64,000 bases of DNA from Deltaproteobacteria bacterium (GTDB lineage Bacteria; Desulfobacterota; Desulfobacteria; Desulfobacterales; UBA5852): contig JAHLLS010000001.1 of NCBI GenBank assembly GCA_020444045.1, positions 310,001 through 374,000 on the forward strand, in the 5' to 3' direction. Made by a program: the position numbers and the translations under genes. Every line of letters starts with the position of its first letter. The first letter of the stretch is position 1. The notes below the pieces were generated by a model. The model did no database searches. It was given only the letters and a program-made list of their open reading frames with translations, and was not told the origin of the DNA. Below are positions 28,662 to 37,914 of the stretch, in pieces.

Positions 28662-29534
28662 ATGATTGTTTCGTTTCATCCTATCTACGAAGGCGATCAT
28701 CATCGCCTCTGTGCCGGGCGGGACCCGGATGCCGAGGATCTGGCCGCCATCAAGCGCGCCGCGGCCGTGATCCTCCCCCAGGGCTGCCGGGCTTCGCTTT
28801 ATCGGGCGGCCACCCGCTATTGTAAACGGGTCTTCCCAAACTATGCGGCGCGTTTTGCCTATCCCGGCAAACAGGGTCAAAGCCGGCTTTTTCAACAAGC
28901 CAAAGTGCCCCACCCACAGAGTTTTTGCTACCCCGATACCGCCACCTTCTTCCGGCAGCATCCCACCGGCGGCAGTCCTTTATCACCGCCGGCGGTTTTC
29001 AAACTGGATTGGGGGGGCGAGGGTGACGGCGTTTTCCCGATCATGCATGACCGGGATATGACCGCGGTACTGAAACGCCTGCAGGAATTTGAAACCACCG
29101 GCCAAAAAGGATTTATCCTGCAGCAATGGATCCCCGCCGGAGCCCGCTCGCTGCGCGTGGTGGTGACCGGTCACCAGCTGCATTCCTACTGGCGGGTGAT
29201 GCCGCCCGATTCCCCCCTGGTCGCCAGCCTGTCCAAAGGCGGCGCCATTGACCGGACCAGCGATCACCACCTGATCGCCGCCGCCGAAGCCGCCACGCGC
29301 GCCTTTTGCCGCCACACCGGCATCAACCTGGCCGGTTTCGATTTTCTCTTCAGCACGGACCCAACGGTGGCCGACCCGGCAACACCGCTTTTCCTGGAAA
29401 TCAATTATTTTTTCGGGCGCCGCGGATTGGGAGGCTCGGCCGCCTATTACCAAAGGCTGCTGCAGGCCATCGACCACTGGCTGGAGAATGACAACGCAGC
29501 CTCGCAGCCCACGGGAGGAAATTCCATCGCATGA
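28662..29534 (+). CDS. ATP-grasp-like (RimK-type) protein
   Basis: 290 residues. The core resembles an ATP-grasp ligase: FKLDWGGEGDGVFPI, FILQQWIPAGARSLRVVVTGHQLHSYWRV, INLAGFDFLF and the metal-binding FLEINYFFGRRGLGG. RimK/glutathione-synthase-like members join an amino acid to a carboxylate, but the substrate here is unknown. I chose the ATG; a TTG four codons earlier overlaps the era stop. It overlaps the HNH gene by four bases, so the two are co-expressed after era. Confidence 0.7.
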   Translation: MIVSFHPIYEGDHHRLCAGRDPDAEDLAAIKRAAAVILPQGCRASLYRAATRYCKRVFPNYAARFAYPGKQGQSRLFQQAKVPHPQSFCYPDTATFFRQHPTGGSPLSPPAVFKLDWGGEGDGVFPIMHDRDMTAVLKRLQEFETTGQKGFILQQWIPAGARSLRVVVTGHQLHSYWRVMPPDSPLVASLSKGGAIDRTSDHHLIAAAEAATRAFCRHTGINLAGFDFLFSTDPTVADPATPLFLEINYFFGRRGLGGSAAYYQRLLQAIDHWLENDNAASQPTGGNSIA

Positions 29535-29836
29535 CCACGCCTTACGCAGGTCCAATCGATGAAGCCGCTCTCAGCCGGGAACGGCGCAAAGCCCGCGAGC
29601 TGCGCCAGACCGAATGGTGGAAACGGCGCTGTGCCAAAGGCGTCTGCCATTACTGCGGTCGGCCCACCCCGGCCCGGGAACTGACCATGGACCATGTCGT
29701 CCCACTGGCCCGCGGGGGCCGCAGCACCAAGGGCAACCTCGTGCCGGCCTGTAAGGCGTGCAATAACAAGAAGAAAAACCTGTTGCCGATGGAATGGGAA
29801 GCCTACATCGACGGGCTCAAGAAAGAAACCCAATAG
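29531..29836 (+). CDS. Small HNH endonuclease domain protein
   Basis: 101 residues. Structural zinc pairs are CHYC (C39, C42) and CKAC (C74, C77). The HNH core is seen as MDHVVPLARGG (D54, H55), N69 in KGNLVPAC and N78. There is no other domain, as in many single-domain HNH proteins of unknown role. It could nick or cut DNA, but a repair, restriction or structural role cannot be decided. It overlaps the preceding ATP-grasp gene by ATGA. Confidence 0.8.
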   Translation: MTTPYAGPIDEAALSRERRKARELRQTEWWKRRCAKGVCHYCGRPTPARELTMDHVVPLARGGRSTKGNLVPACKACNNKKKNLLPMEWEAYIDGLKKETQ

Positions 29837-29849
29837 CCGCCGGCACCGC

Positions 29850-29877
29850 CTTTCAGAGCAACCTGAAAGCTGTTGCT
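29850..29877 (+). promoter_or_regulatory. Mutually exclusive hairpins before the BMP operon
   Basis: CTTTCAG/CTGAAAG (29850-29869) forms a hairpin with AGCAAC in its loop. That same AGCAAC can instead pair with GTTGCT (29872-29877). The two folds exclude each other, which is a switch-like design, or this may simply be a terminator end for the HNH gene. The 108-bp spacer contains nothing else clear. Confidence 0.35.
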
Positions 29878-29944
29878 AAACGCCCCAAAGCAAGCTATAA
29901 GCGGTGAATTCTTTTACAATTTATAATCTTTCAGGAGGAACGTT

Positions 29945-31006
29945 ATGAGCCGAAGAATCATCGTGGTTCTGTGTTGTATGGTGCTGGCCCTTAGCGCTGC
30001 GCCAGCGATGGCCAAGGACTTACAGGTGGGCTTTATTTACGTATCACCCGTCGGGGATGCCGGTTGGTCCTATGCCCATGATCAGGGGCGCCTTTTCATC
30101 GACAAGCTGGACGGTGTTACGACCTCCTATGTGGAAGCCGTTCCCGAAGGCCCCGACTCCGAGCGCGTCATGCTCAACATGGCCCGCAAGAACTATGACC
30201 TGATCTTTGCCACCAGCTTCGGCTACATGGATCCCATGCTGAAAGTGGCCCAGAAATTTCCCAAGACGACCTTCATGCACTGCTCCGGGTTCAAAACCGC
30301 CGCCAACATGGGCAACTACTTCGGGCGGATGTACCAGGCCCGCTACCTGTCCGGCATGGTGGCCGGCGCCATGACCAAATCCAACACCCTGGGTTATGTG
30401 GCCGCCTTCCCCATCCCGGAAGTCATCCGGGGCATCAACGCTTTTACCTTAGGTGCCCAGGCCGTGAACCCCGACGTACAGGTGCGGGTGGTCTGGACCA
30501 AAACCTGGTATGATCCGGCCACGGAAAAAGAAGCCGCCAAGAGCCTGCTGGACGTCGGCGCGGATGTCATCGCCCAGCACCAGGACTCGCCCGGCCCCCA
30601 GGAAGCGGCCCAGGAAAAAGGGGTCTATTCCATCGGGTACAACTCCGATATGTCAGCCTTTGCGCCCAAGTCCCACCTGTGCGCACCCGTCTGGAACTGG
30701 GGCCCTTACTACAAAGAAGTGGTGGACGCCGTGCGGAATGGCACCTTCGAACCCACGTCCGTCTGGTACGGCATGGAACACGGCATCGTGGACTTGAGCC
30801 CCATGAGCGATATGGTTCCCGGCGACGTCCAGAAAGCCGTTCTGGCGAAAAAAGAAGCCATCACATCCGGGCAGATGCAGGTTTTCACGGGTCCGGTTAA
30901 GGATCAGGCCGGCGCGGTGCGTATCCCCGACGGCAAAACCCCCGAAGACGGCGAACTGCTCGGGATGGACTATTTCGTCCAGGGCGTCATCGGTACCACA
31001 GAATAG
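29945..31006 (+). CDS. BMP/PnrA-family nucleoside-binding protein
   Basis: 353 residues. The ATG follows CAGGAGGAACG. A signal peptide (MSRRIIVVLCCMVLALSAAPAMA) leads into KDLQVGFIYVSPVGDAGWSYAHDQG, the BMP (PnrA-like) motif. Later segments include DLIFATSFGYMDPMLKVAQKFP and GAQAVNPDVQVRVVWTKTWYDP. Family members bind purine nucleosides for ABC uptake. It lacks an obvious lipobox, so it is likely a free periplasmic protein. It is the first gene of an importer operon that includes a purine phosphoribosyltransferase, which supports purine uptake. Confidence 0.9.
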   Translation: MSRRIIVVLCCMVLALSAAPAMAKDLQVGFIYVSPVGDAGWSYAHDQGRLFIDKLDGVTTSYVEAVPEGPDSERVMLNMARKNYDLIFATSFGYMDPMLKVAQKFPKTTFMHCSGFKTAANMGNYFGRMYQARYLSGMVAGAMTKSNTLGYVAAFPIPEVIRGINAFTLGAQAVNPDVQVRVVWTKTWYDPATEKEAAKSLLDVGADVIAQHQDSPGPQEAAQEKGVYSIGYNSDMSAFAPKSHLCAPVWNWGPYYKEVVDAVRNGTFEPTSVWYGMEHGIVDLSPMSDMVPGDVQKAVLAKKEAITSGQMQVFTGPVKDQAGAVRIPDGKTPEDGELLGMDYFVQGVIGTTE

Positions 31007-31013
31007 ATCAAAC

Positions 31014-31037
31014 GGCCGGCTGCCCTGCGCGCCGGCC
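31014..31037 (+). terminator. Intercistronic hairpin after the BMP gene
   Basis: GGCCGGC at 31014-31020 pairs perfectly with GCCGGCC at 31031-31037 around a ten-base loop. There is no T-tract. Its place just after a binding-protein gene matches the hairpins after the dppA-like and TAXI genes. Confidence 0.5.
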
Positions 31038-31060
31038 CATGGCACTTGCCTGTAAACACC

Positions 31061-32125
31061 ATGTTCACTTTGAGCGCCTATAAAAGACAGGAGCCCCGTC
31101 CGTGGAGCTCCTGTCTTATTGTTTGCGCGGCCGTGGTGCTGTCCCTGGCCGTCAGCGCCCTCATGCTCAAACTCCAGGGGAAACCGGCCCTTCACGGCAT
31201 CGAATTGCTTTTTCAGGGGGCGCTCGGCTCACGCTGGTCCATCGAAGACTGCCTGATCAAGGCCATCCCCATCTTTCTTTGCTCCCTTGGCGTGGCCATT
31301 GCGTTCCGCCTGCAAATCTGGAATATCGGGGCCGAAGGGCAGTTCGCGCTCGGGGCCATCGGTGCTACCTGGGCCGCGCTGACCTTTCCCGACCAGCCCG
31401 CGTATATTCTTCTGCCGTTGATGTTCGGCATGGCTTTCCTGGGAGGCGGCCTGTGGGGCCTGATACCCGCCCTGCTGAAGCTCAGGATGCGCGCCAATGA
31501 AATCATCGTCACCCTCATGCTGAACTATATCGCGATTTTGTTCCTGGACTACCTGGTCTACGGCCGCTGGAAAGATCCCGGCAGTTTTGGATTCCCCATG
31601 ACCAAAGTCTTCTCGGTCGGTGCCATCGTGCCGAAGATCGGCGCTACCGATGTCAACTGGGGTCTCGTTTTGTGCCTGGTCAGTGGCGTGGTGATGTGGG
31701 TTTTCTTTCGCTTCACCCGTATGGGGTTCGAGTTGAAAGTCGCCGGGGAAAACCTGAATGCCACCCGCTACGCCGGGCTGCCGTACGAAAAGCTGGTTTG
31801 CCTGGTCATGATCTTCAGCGGCGCCTTGGCCGGATGGGCCGGATTGATCGAAGCCTCCGCCACGATCAATCGCCTGCAACCCAGCATCATGGTGGGTTAC
31901 GGCTATACGGCCATCGTTGTTGCCTGGCTGGCGCGGCTGAACCCGCTGACCATCGGGATTGCATCGTTTCTGCTGGCCGCCTTGCGGGTCGGGGTGGAAA
32001 ATTTGCAGCTCGAGCTGCAGGTGCCGGCCGCTTTTGGCGGTATCATGGAGGGGATGATTCTGTTGACCGTTCTGGCCGGCAGCTTTTTCAACGAATTCGG
32101 GTTTCGCTTCCGGAGGCCATCATGA
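31061..32125 (+). CDS. Nucleoside ABC transporter permease 1
   Basis: 354 residues, a branched-chain/BPD_transp_2 type permease of the YufP/NupP group. Hydrophobic helices are spread along the chain. The family pattern AIAFRLQIWNIGAEGQFALGAIGATW is clear, as is NLNATRYAGLPYEKLVCLVMIFSGALAGWAGL. It forms the membrane channel with the next gene. The ATG at 31061 is used; the TTG five codons before is possible. No strong ribosome site is seen. It overlaps permease 2 by ATGA. Confidence 0.88.
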   Translation: MFTLSAYKRQEPRPWSSCLIVCAAVVLSLAVSALMLKLQGKPALHGIELLFQGALGSRWSIEDCLIKAIPIFLCSLGVAIAFRLQIWNIGAEGQFALGAIGATWAALTFPDQPAYILLPLMFGMAFLGGGLWGLIPALLKLRMRANEIIVTLMLNYIAILFLDYLVYGRWKDPGSFGFPMTKVFSVGAIVPKIGATDVNWGLVLCLVSGVVMWVFFRFTRMGFELKVAGENLNATRYAGLPYEKLVCLVMIFSGALAGWAGLIEASATINRLQPSIMVGYGYTAIVVAWLARLNPLTIGIASFLLAALRVGVENLQLELQVPAAFGGIMEGMILLTVLAGSFFNEFGFRFRRPS

Positions 32126-33042
32126 ATACCGAGCTGATCGTGCCTCTGCTGGCGGCAGCCATCCAATCCGGCACCCCTATCCTATACGCAACCCTCGGCG
32201 AAATCCTGACGGAAAAGTCCGGCGTTCTCAATCTTGGCGTGGAAGGCATGATGATCACCGGCGCCCTGGCGGCCTTCGTTACCGCCCAGGCCACCGGAAA
32301 CCCCGGACAGGCCTTCCTCGTCGCCGGGCTCATCGGTGCTGCCATTGGGGCGATCCACGCCATTGTATGCCTGTGGTTTCTCGGCAACCAGGTGGTTTCC
32401 GGACTGGCCCTGACCATTTTTGGGATGGGACTGGCAGATTATCTCGGCACCCCGCTCATCGGGCAAACCGCACCCGGTTTCAACAAGCTGGCCGTTCCCC
32501 TGCTGCATTCCATTCCCGGGCTGGGACCGATCCTTTTTCAACAGGACATCCTGGTGTACGGCGCAATTTTAATGGTGCCCCTGCTCTGGTTCTTCCTTGA
32601 AAAATGCCGCTGGGGGCTCAATCTCAGGGCCGTCGGGGAACATCCGGAAGCCGCGGCGGCGGCAGGTATCAGCGTTTTGCGGTACCGCTGGATCGGCATC
32701 TTGGGCGGTGGCTGCCTGGCCGGCTTCGGTGGCGCCTACCTGTCCCTGGCCTACACCCACTTGTGGACCAACGGCCTTTCCGCCGGCCGCGGATGGATCG
32801 CGGTAGCGCTGGTGATTTTTGCCTTTTGGCGTCCGGGACGCGCGCTTCTGGGGGCTTATCTCTTTGGCGGCGTCATGGCGTTTCAATTGAGACTGCAGGC
32901 CGTGGGAACCCACCTGCCCTCTTCTCTTCTACTGATGCTGCCCTATCTTCTCACGGTTGCCGTTCTCGTTTTTTCATCTTGGAAAAGCAAGCAAGCTGAC
33001 GCCCCCGCGGCCTTGGGCGTCAATATGGAACCTAACGACTAG
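32122..33042 (+). CDS. Nucleoside ABC transporter permease 2
   Basis: 306 residues, the partner permease (YufQ/NupQ type). The ATG follows CGGAGG and shares four bases with the stop of permease 1. Hallmarks are [46 protein letters not shown] and [28 protein letters not shown] longer in-frame start would lie inside permease 1 and gives no family match, so it is rejected. The phosphoribosyltransferase gene follows after 13 bp. Confidence 0.9.
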   Translation: MNTELIVPLLAAAIQSGTPILYATLGEILTEKSGVLNLGVEGMMITGALAAFVTAQATGNPGQAFLVAGLIGAAIGAIHAIVCLWFLGNQVVSGLALTIFGMGLADYLGTPLIGQTAPGFNKLAVPLLHSIPGLGPILFQQDILVYGAILMVPLLWFFLEKCRWGLNLRAVGEHPEAAAAAGISVLRYRWIGILGGGCLAGFGGAYLSLAYTHLWTNGLSAGRGWIAVALVIFAFWRPGRALLGAYLFGGVMAFQLRLQAVGTHLPSSLLLMLPYLLTVAVLVFSSWKSKQADAPAALGVNMEPND

Positions 33043-33055
33043 CAGGAGGGTTATC

Positions 33056-33547
33056 ATGACCTCGGCCCGTTACCGCAAAACCTATCCGATTTCATGGGAT
33101 CAGCTTCATCGGGATGCCAAAGCACTGGCCTGGCGTCTTTTGGATCATGATTTTTATAAAGGCATCGTTGCCATCACCCGCGGGGGACTCGTGCCGGCGG
33201 CGATTATTGCCCGCGAACTCGACGTCCGTCTGGTGGATACGGTCTGCGTCTCCAGCTATGCCTGGAAGGATCAGAAAGGGGACATCGAAGTGTTAAAAGC
33301 CATCGATCATGACGGGAGCGGCTGGCTGATCATCGACGATCTTGTGGATACCGGCCGCACAGCGGAGGTTGTTCGCAAAATGCTGCCCAAAGCCCATTTC
33401 GCCACCATTTATGCCAAGCCGGCCGGACGACCGCTGGTGGATACCTTCGTTACGGAAGTCAGCCAGGACACCTGGATTTTGTTTCCCTGGGATTCCGAAT
33501 CACAGTTTGTCCAGCCCATCATCGGGCAAACCCAGGAGCACCCTTGA
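33056..33547 (+). CDS. gpt: Xanthine/purine phosphoribosyltransferase (Gpt-like)
   Basis: 163 residues. The PRPP-binding motif [18 protein letters not shown] and the earlier [16 protein letters not shown] match type I phosphoribosyltransferases of the Gpt/xanthine-guanine group. It joins imported purine base to PRPP in the cytoplasm. The ATG follows AGCAGGAGGG. It lies inside the nucleoside-type importer operon and overlaps the ATPase gene by four bases, which ties uptake to salvage. Base preference (xanthine, guanine or hypoxanthine) is not certain. Confidence 0.88.
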   Translation: MTSARYRKTYPISWDQLHRDAKALAWRLLDHDFYKGIVAITRGGLVPAAIIARELDVRLVDTVCVSSYAWKDQKGDIEVLKAIDHDGSGWLIIDDLVDTGRTAEVVRKMLPKAHFATIYAKPAGRPLVDTFVTEVSQDTWILFPWDSESQFVQPIIGQTQEHP

Positions 33548-35067
33548 CCGACGACCACCCACTCATTCGCTTGGAGGGACTTAGCAAAACCTTCGGGCCC
33601 ATTTACGCCAACCGCGACATTACCCTGGACATCCACGCCGGTAAGATCAAATCGCTGCTTGGCGAAAACGGTGCCGGTAAAAGCACCCTCATGGGCATGC
33701 TGGCCGGACGGCTGCATCCGGACGGCGGCCGCATTCTTATCGATGGCCGCCCTCGCCTTTTTGGCTCCGCCCGGGACGCTATCGATGAAGGCATTGGCAT
33801 GGTGTACCAGCACTTTATGCTGGTGGAGGCCATGACCGTCGCTGAAAATATTTTTCTAGGACATGCCGGCGGCCTGCGGCTGAAATCCGAAGACATGGAA
33901 CGTCAGGTCGCCGACCTGGCCCGGGATGTGCGCCTCGATATCGATCCTGCCGCACGGGTCGCTACCTTGTCCATGGGTGAAAAACAACGCGTCGAAATCC
34001 TCAAACTCCTTTTTCGTCGCAATCGGGTGTTAATTTTTGACGAACCCACCGCGGTCCTGACGCCTCAGGAGGCCCAGCAATTATTCGAGGCCCTGCGGCG
34101 TATGGCCCGCCAAGGCAAAGCCATTGTATTCATAAGTCACAAACTGGACGAAGTGATGGCCTTATCCGATGAAATTGCCGTTCTGCGCAAAGGGGAAATC
34201 GTGGCCGAAATGCCGGCCGCGGAGGTCCATACCAAAGAGGATCTGGCCCGTCTGATGGTGGGACGCGCCGTCATCCTGCAAGTGAAGCGCCAGCCGCAGG
34301 AAACGCGTCAGACCGTCTTGCGCGTCCGAGGGCTCAACGACCAGCCGCTCAAAGATATACGCCTGACCGTTCGGCAGGGTGAAATCCTGGGGCTGGTGGG
34401 CGTGGCCGGCAATGGACAGAAACCCCTGGTGGAAACCATCTGCGGCTTGCGACGGCCCCAAACCGGACAGGTTCGTTTAATGGGGAAGGACTGGTCGCAC
34501 TTTCATGGCAACCGAAGATGGGATGGCAATCTTTCCTACATCCCGGAAGATCGCCAGAGCCTCGCCACCTGTCGCTATTTGTCCCTGACGGATAATTTTT
34601 TATTGACGACACGCCAGGGATTTTGCCGCGGCCCATGGCTGCAGCGGGGCAAGGCCGAAAAGCGCCTTGGACAACTCATCCAGGACTTTGATATCCAGCC
34701 GCCCGACCCCCGTGCGGAAGCCCGTCAACTTTCCGGCGGAAACCTTCAGAAAATGGTACTGGCCCGCGAATTTTTCCGTCGCCCGCGGCTGATTGTGGCC
34801 GAACAACCCACCCAGGGTCTCGATATCGCAGCCACCGAAGATGTGTGGCAAGTGCTGCTGAAAGCAAGGGAGCGCGCCGGCATTTTGCTGGTGACCGGTG
34901 ATCTGGCCGAAGCCCTTTCGCTTTCGGATCGTCTGGCGGTGATGTTCAACGGCCGCATCGTCGACACCTTTGAGGCTGACAACCAATCAAAGATCGACCG
35001 TATCGGTTTGCTGATGGCGGGGGTGACCGATCAACCCGCCGAGCCTGCACCGGTTCATGTGACCTGA
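33544..35067 (+). CDS. Nucleoside ABC transporter ATPase, double domain
   Basis: 507 residues with two ABC domains. The first has Walker [15 protein letters not shown], signature [13 protein letters not shown] and Walker [11 protein letters not shown]. The second has [17 protein letters not shown] in the Walker A place and signature [15 protein letters not shown]. This layout is that of YufO/NupO and sugar-type ATPases. The start is TTG overlapping the gpt stop (TTGA). Energises the two upstream permeases. Confidence 0.9.
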   Translation: MTDDHPLIRLEGLSKTFGPIYANRDITLDIHAGKIKSLLGENGAGKSTLMGMLAGRLHPDGGRILIDGRPRLFGSARDAIDEGIGMVYQHFMLVEAMTVAENIFLGHAGGLRLKSEDMERQVADLARDVRLDIDPAARVATLSMGEKQRVEILKLLFRRNRVLIFDEPTAVLTPQEAQQLFEALRRMARQGKAIVFISHKLDEVMALSDEIAVLRKGEIVAEMPAAEVHTKEDLARLMVGRAVILQVKRQPQETRQTVLRVRGLNDQPLKDIRLTVRQGEILGLVGVAGNGQKPLVETICGLRRPQTGQVRLMGKDWSHFHGNRRWDGNLSYIPEDRQSLATCRYLSLTDNFLLTTRQGFCRGPWLQRGKAEKRLGQLIQDFDIQPPDPRAEARQLSGGNLQKMVLAREFFRRPRLIVAEQPTQGLDIAATEDVWQVLLKARERAGILLVTGDLAEALSLSDRLAVMFNGRIVDTFEADNQSKIDRIGLLMAGVTDQPAEPAPVHVT

Positions 35068-35304
35068 GCCAGGCAGCGACGGCCTTTCCCGACGCTTAAT
35101 GGCATTCAATATTTTATTGACATTCTCCCCTACATATGAATTAGTCTCTCTTTTGCTCAAACAATTATAGAAGGGCCTGTGCGGGCGCGGATGGATAGGT
35201 CTCCGCCTTTGCACCCCTTATCCTTCTGTCGGGCCAATTGGGTATCTTTCCCAAGGCAGCCATGGCAGGCAATTGTCCACAACCATCCCAGGAGGGATTT
35301 ATCG
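35068..35304 (+). other. Intergenic region before decarboxylase gamma gene
   Basis: A 237-bp spacer. TTGACA occurs at 35117-35122, but the best -10 at 17 bp (ATTAGT) is poor, so a promoter is only suspected. No terminator for the ABC operon is evident. The gamma-subunit start has a strong AGGAGGG just upstream. Confidence 0.35.
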
Positions 35305-35727
35305 ATGGGTTTGGATAACATCGTTTTAAACAACGGTTGGTCTCAGGCCTTCGTCGGGGCGTCGATCGTCATGACGGGCCTCGTGATTCTTTCCATTGCG
35401 ATCTCCCAGATTCACAAACTTGTCGGATTTTGGGAAAATCGATCCCAAAAGCCTGCGACCGAACCAGAATCTTCGTCATTGGGCACCGCGACGACGGTGG
35501 ACCACGTGACGTTGGATGTCCCGCTGCAATGCCCGGCAGATATCAACCAAACCGCGGCGCTGTATAAACCGCTTGTCGATCAGATAGGAACCCCTTTCGA
35601 ATTGAAAGAACTCTATCAACGGGCCGTTCTGTTTGATCTCCCCCATCCGCATATCACCCTTAAATGCCTGCGGGAGGCCGGTATCCTGAGCCCGCAAGGC
35701 GACGGTATGTTTCGCTGGAATCAATAA
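35305..35727 (+). CDS. Decarboxylase sodium pump gamma subunit with C-terminal extension
   Basis: 140 residues. The N-terminal 50 residues hold one membrane helix (WSQAFVGASIVMTGLVILSIAISQI) in the style of OadG/GcdC gamma subunits, which tether decarboxylase and beta subunits. A linker rich in E, S and T follows. Then comes a compact domain of about 80 residues (LYKPLVDQIGTPFELKELYQRAVLFDLPHPHITLKCLREAGIL) that looks like a small winged-helix. That extension is unusual for the family. The ATG follows AGGAGGG. The beta gene is 32 bp downstream. Confidence 0.7.
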   Translation: MGLDNIVLNNGWSQAFVGASIVMTGLVILSIAISQIHKLVGFWENRSQKPATEPESSSLGTATTVDHVTLDVPLQCPADINQTAALYKPLVDQIGTPFELKELYQRAVLFDLPHPHITLKCLREAGILSPQGDGMFRWNQ

Positions 35728-35759
35728 ACCACAGGATTTGATCCTGAAAGAGGATTACC

Positions 35760-36899
35760 ATGTTTGATCTGCTCGTATCGTTTCTTACCAACACCGGCTA
35801 TTATTTCATCGCCCAGGATTTCCGCTATTTTGTCATGATCCTGGTGGGGTGTGTCTTTCTTTACCTGGGGATTGCCAAAAAATACGAACCCTTGCTGCTG
35901 GTACCCATCGCATTTGGTATAATAGTGGGTAACGTACCGTTTTTTAAAGGTTTTGGTATTGGCATCTACGAAGATAACAGTGTTTTTCACTACCTTTATT
36001 TTGGCGTCACCACCGGTGTCTATCCCTCGATCGTTTTTTTAGGCTTGGGCGCCATGACGGACTTCTCTTCCCTCCTGGCCCAACCCAAATTGATGCTGTT
36101 GGGCGCCGCCGCCCAGATGGGGGTCTTTTTTACTCTGATAGGGGCCCTTTTTCTAGGATTCGTTCCCAAGGAAGCGGCTTCCATCGCCATAATCGGCGGT
36201 GCGGACGGCCCCACCTCCATCTTTCTGACCGCCAAGCTAGCCCCGCACCTGATTGGTCCCATCGCCATCGCGGCCTATTCTTATATGGCGCTGATTCCGG
36301 TCATTCAGCCGCCCATCATGCGGCTTTTGACCACCCGTAAGGAACGGCTTATCAAAATGGAAGACCTGCGGGAGGTCTCACGTACGGAAAGACTGGTTTT
36401 TCCCGTGCTTGGCGTGCTGTTGTGCTGCCTGCTGGCCCCCACCGCGTTGCCTTTGCTTGGTATGCTGTTTTTCGGCAACCTGATGAAGGAATGTGGCGTC
36501 GTTGAACGATTGGCCCAAACGGCTCGCAACGCTGTCATCGACACGGCCACCATTTTTCTCGGCTTCTGTGTCGGCATGAGTACCCAGGCGGATGTTTTCC
36601 TCACCCCTCGATCGTTGATGATTTTCGGGCTGGGCGCCTTGGCTTTTTCACTGGCAACGGCTTCCGGCGTTATTTTCGGCAAGATCATGAACCTCTTTTT
36701 GCGGCACAAAATCAATCCGCTGCTGGGCGCCGCTGGGGTTTCGGCCGTGCCCGGATCGGCGCGGGAAGTTCATCTGATGGGGCAGCATGAAGACCCTTCC
36801 AACTATCTGCTGATGCATGCCATGGCATGCAATTCATCCGGCGTGATCGGATCGGCCATCGCGGCCGGGGTCCTCTGGTCGTTTAATATGATGGGCTGA
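35760..36899 (+). CDS. Na+-translocating decarboxylase beta subunit
   Basis: 379 residues with about nine to ten membrane helices. Signature segments are SIVFLGLGAMTDFSSLLAQPKLMLLGAAAQ, AIIGGADGPTSIF and GAAGVSAVPGSAREVHLMGQ, typical of OadB/GcdB/MmdB. The subunit couples decarboxylation of a carboxybiotin to Na+ export across the membrane. No alpha or biotin carrier gene is in the window, so the acid decarboxylated is unknown. Methylmalonyl-CoA, oxaloacetate and glutaconyl-CoA are all possible. Confidence 0.93.
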   Translation: MFDLLVSFLTNTGYYFIAQDFRYFVMILVGCVFLYLGIAKKYEPLLLVPIAFGIIVGNVPFFKGFGIGIYEDNSVFHYLYFGVTTGVYPSIVFLGLGAMTDFSSLLAQPKLMLLGAAAQMGVFFTLIGALFLGFVPKEAASIAIIGGADGPTSIFLTAKLAPHLIGPIAIAAYSYMALIPVIQPPIMRLLTTRKERLIKMEDLREVSRTERLVFPVLGVLLCCLLAPTALPLLGMLFFGNLMKECGVVERLAQTARNAVIDTATIFLGFCVGMSTQADVFLTPRSLMIFGLGALAFSLATASGVIFGKIMNLFLRHKINPLLGAAGVSAVPGSAREVHLMGQHEDPSNYLLMHAMACNSSGVIGSAIAAGVLWSFNMMG

Positions 36900-36924
36900 T
36901 ACGCTTTTCGAAGAAGGAGGCATC

Positions 36925-37899
36925 ATGGCCAAATGGCGCTGTACGGTTTGCGGATACGTTCACGAAGGCGAAGAGGCACCCGCCCGATGTCCGGTATGCG
37001 GTGCCGACCGCAGCAAATTCGAACGGCTCGATGGGACCGACAGTTCCAGCAACGATAGCCCCAGCGCCTCTGACGACGACACCCTAAAAGCCGAACCCGA
37101 ACGCTGGCAGTGTGCGGTATGCGGCTATATCCATAGCGGTGCCGAACCGCCAGATCCGTGCCCGGTTTGCGGTGCCGAAAGCCGACAATTTACCGGCCTT
37201 GAAGCCTCACCGGTCTCTATTTCATCGACTTCTTCTACTTCTGCCGGCACCGTGGCCGATGACCAGCGCTGGCGGTGTACCGTATGCGGCTACATCCATA
37301 TCGGCCCTGAGCCGCCTGAAATCTGCCCGGTCTGCGGTGTTGACCGGTCTAAATTTGAGCTGTTGGAAGATGCGGCGGAAACCACCGCAACCGAAGACGA
37401 AAAACCCGCCCCGGCGGTTGATGACAGCGCAACGGAAAAACCTACGGCCAGGATGTATCTCGATCGATACCGTCACTGGATCGATCTGGCCATCGAATAC
37501 CATGCACATCCCATCGCCGTTCATATTCCCAATGGTGTGCTTCCCATAACGGTGGCGATGGTCCTGCTGGCCGCGTTGTTTGACTGGCCCGCGATCGGTC
37601 AGGCCGGTGTATACAATATGGGGTTCACCTTTTTGTCCATGCCGGTGGTGTTGTTCACGGGTTATTTGCATTGGCAATATAAATTCGGCGGTAACATGAC
37701 CGACCTTTTTAAATGGAAAATTATCTGCGGCGGCATCGTTACGGTGCTGTCCGGCCTCCTTTTTGTCTGGGGGCTGGCGGACCCTGAATCAGCGCAAGAT
37801 CCCGGCTTTATCTATCTTCTGCTCCATGTAGCGCTGCTGGTGGTTGCCGGGATTGCAGGGTGGCTTGGTGGCAAGCTCGTATTTCGCCCCAGCCATTAG
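36925..37899 (+). CDS. Membrane protein with three rubredoxin-like domains and DUF2231-like region
   Basis: 324 residues. Three N-terminal ribbons (near 1-35, 60-92 and 115-148) each carry the CxVCGY.H.G.E.P..CPVCG motif of rubrerythrin-type rubredoxin domains, so each could bind one iron. They are joined by flexible S/T/D/E-rich linkers. The C-terminal half (about 165-324) has four membrane helices with conserved histidines in EYHAHPIAVHIPNG, GYLHWQYKF and LLLHVALLV, like DUF2231, where histidines may bind haem. This suggests an electron path between soluble donors and a membrane cytochrome. The ATG follows AAGGAGG. It lies 25 bp after the beta subunit gene. Confidence 0.8.
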   Translation: MAKWRCTVCGYVHEGEEAPARCPVCGADRSKFERLDGTDSSSNDSPSASDDDTLKAEPERWQCAVCGYIHSGAEPPDPCPVCGAESRQFTGLEASPVSISSTSSTSAGTVADDQRWRCTVCGYIHIGPEPPEICPVCGVDRSKFELLEDAAETTATEDEKPAPAVDDSATEKPTARMYLDRYRHWIDLAIEYHAHPIAVHIPNGVLPITVAMVLLAALFDWPAIGQAGVYNMGFTFLSMPVVLFTGYLHWQYKFGGNMTDLFKWKIICGGIVTVLSGLLFVWGLADPESAQDPGFIYLLLHVALLVVAGIAGWLGGKLVFRPSH

Positions 37900-37914
37900 A
37901 CGTCTATCCAATAA

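Noticed and set aside
29922..29927. Perfect TATAAT before the BMP gene
   Set aside because: No -35 at a suitable distance, and transcription from it would start inside the ribosome-binding site.
31672..33042. 456-codon version of permease 2 with an upstream start
   Set aside because: The first 150 codons run inside permease 1 in another frame; the internal ATG with CGGAGG gives the normal family N-terminus.
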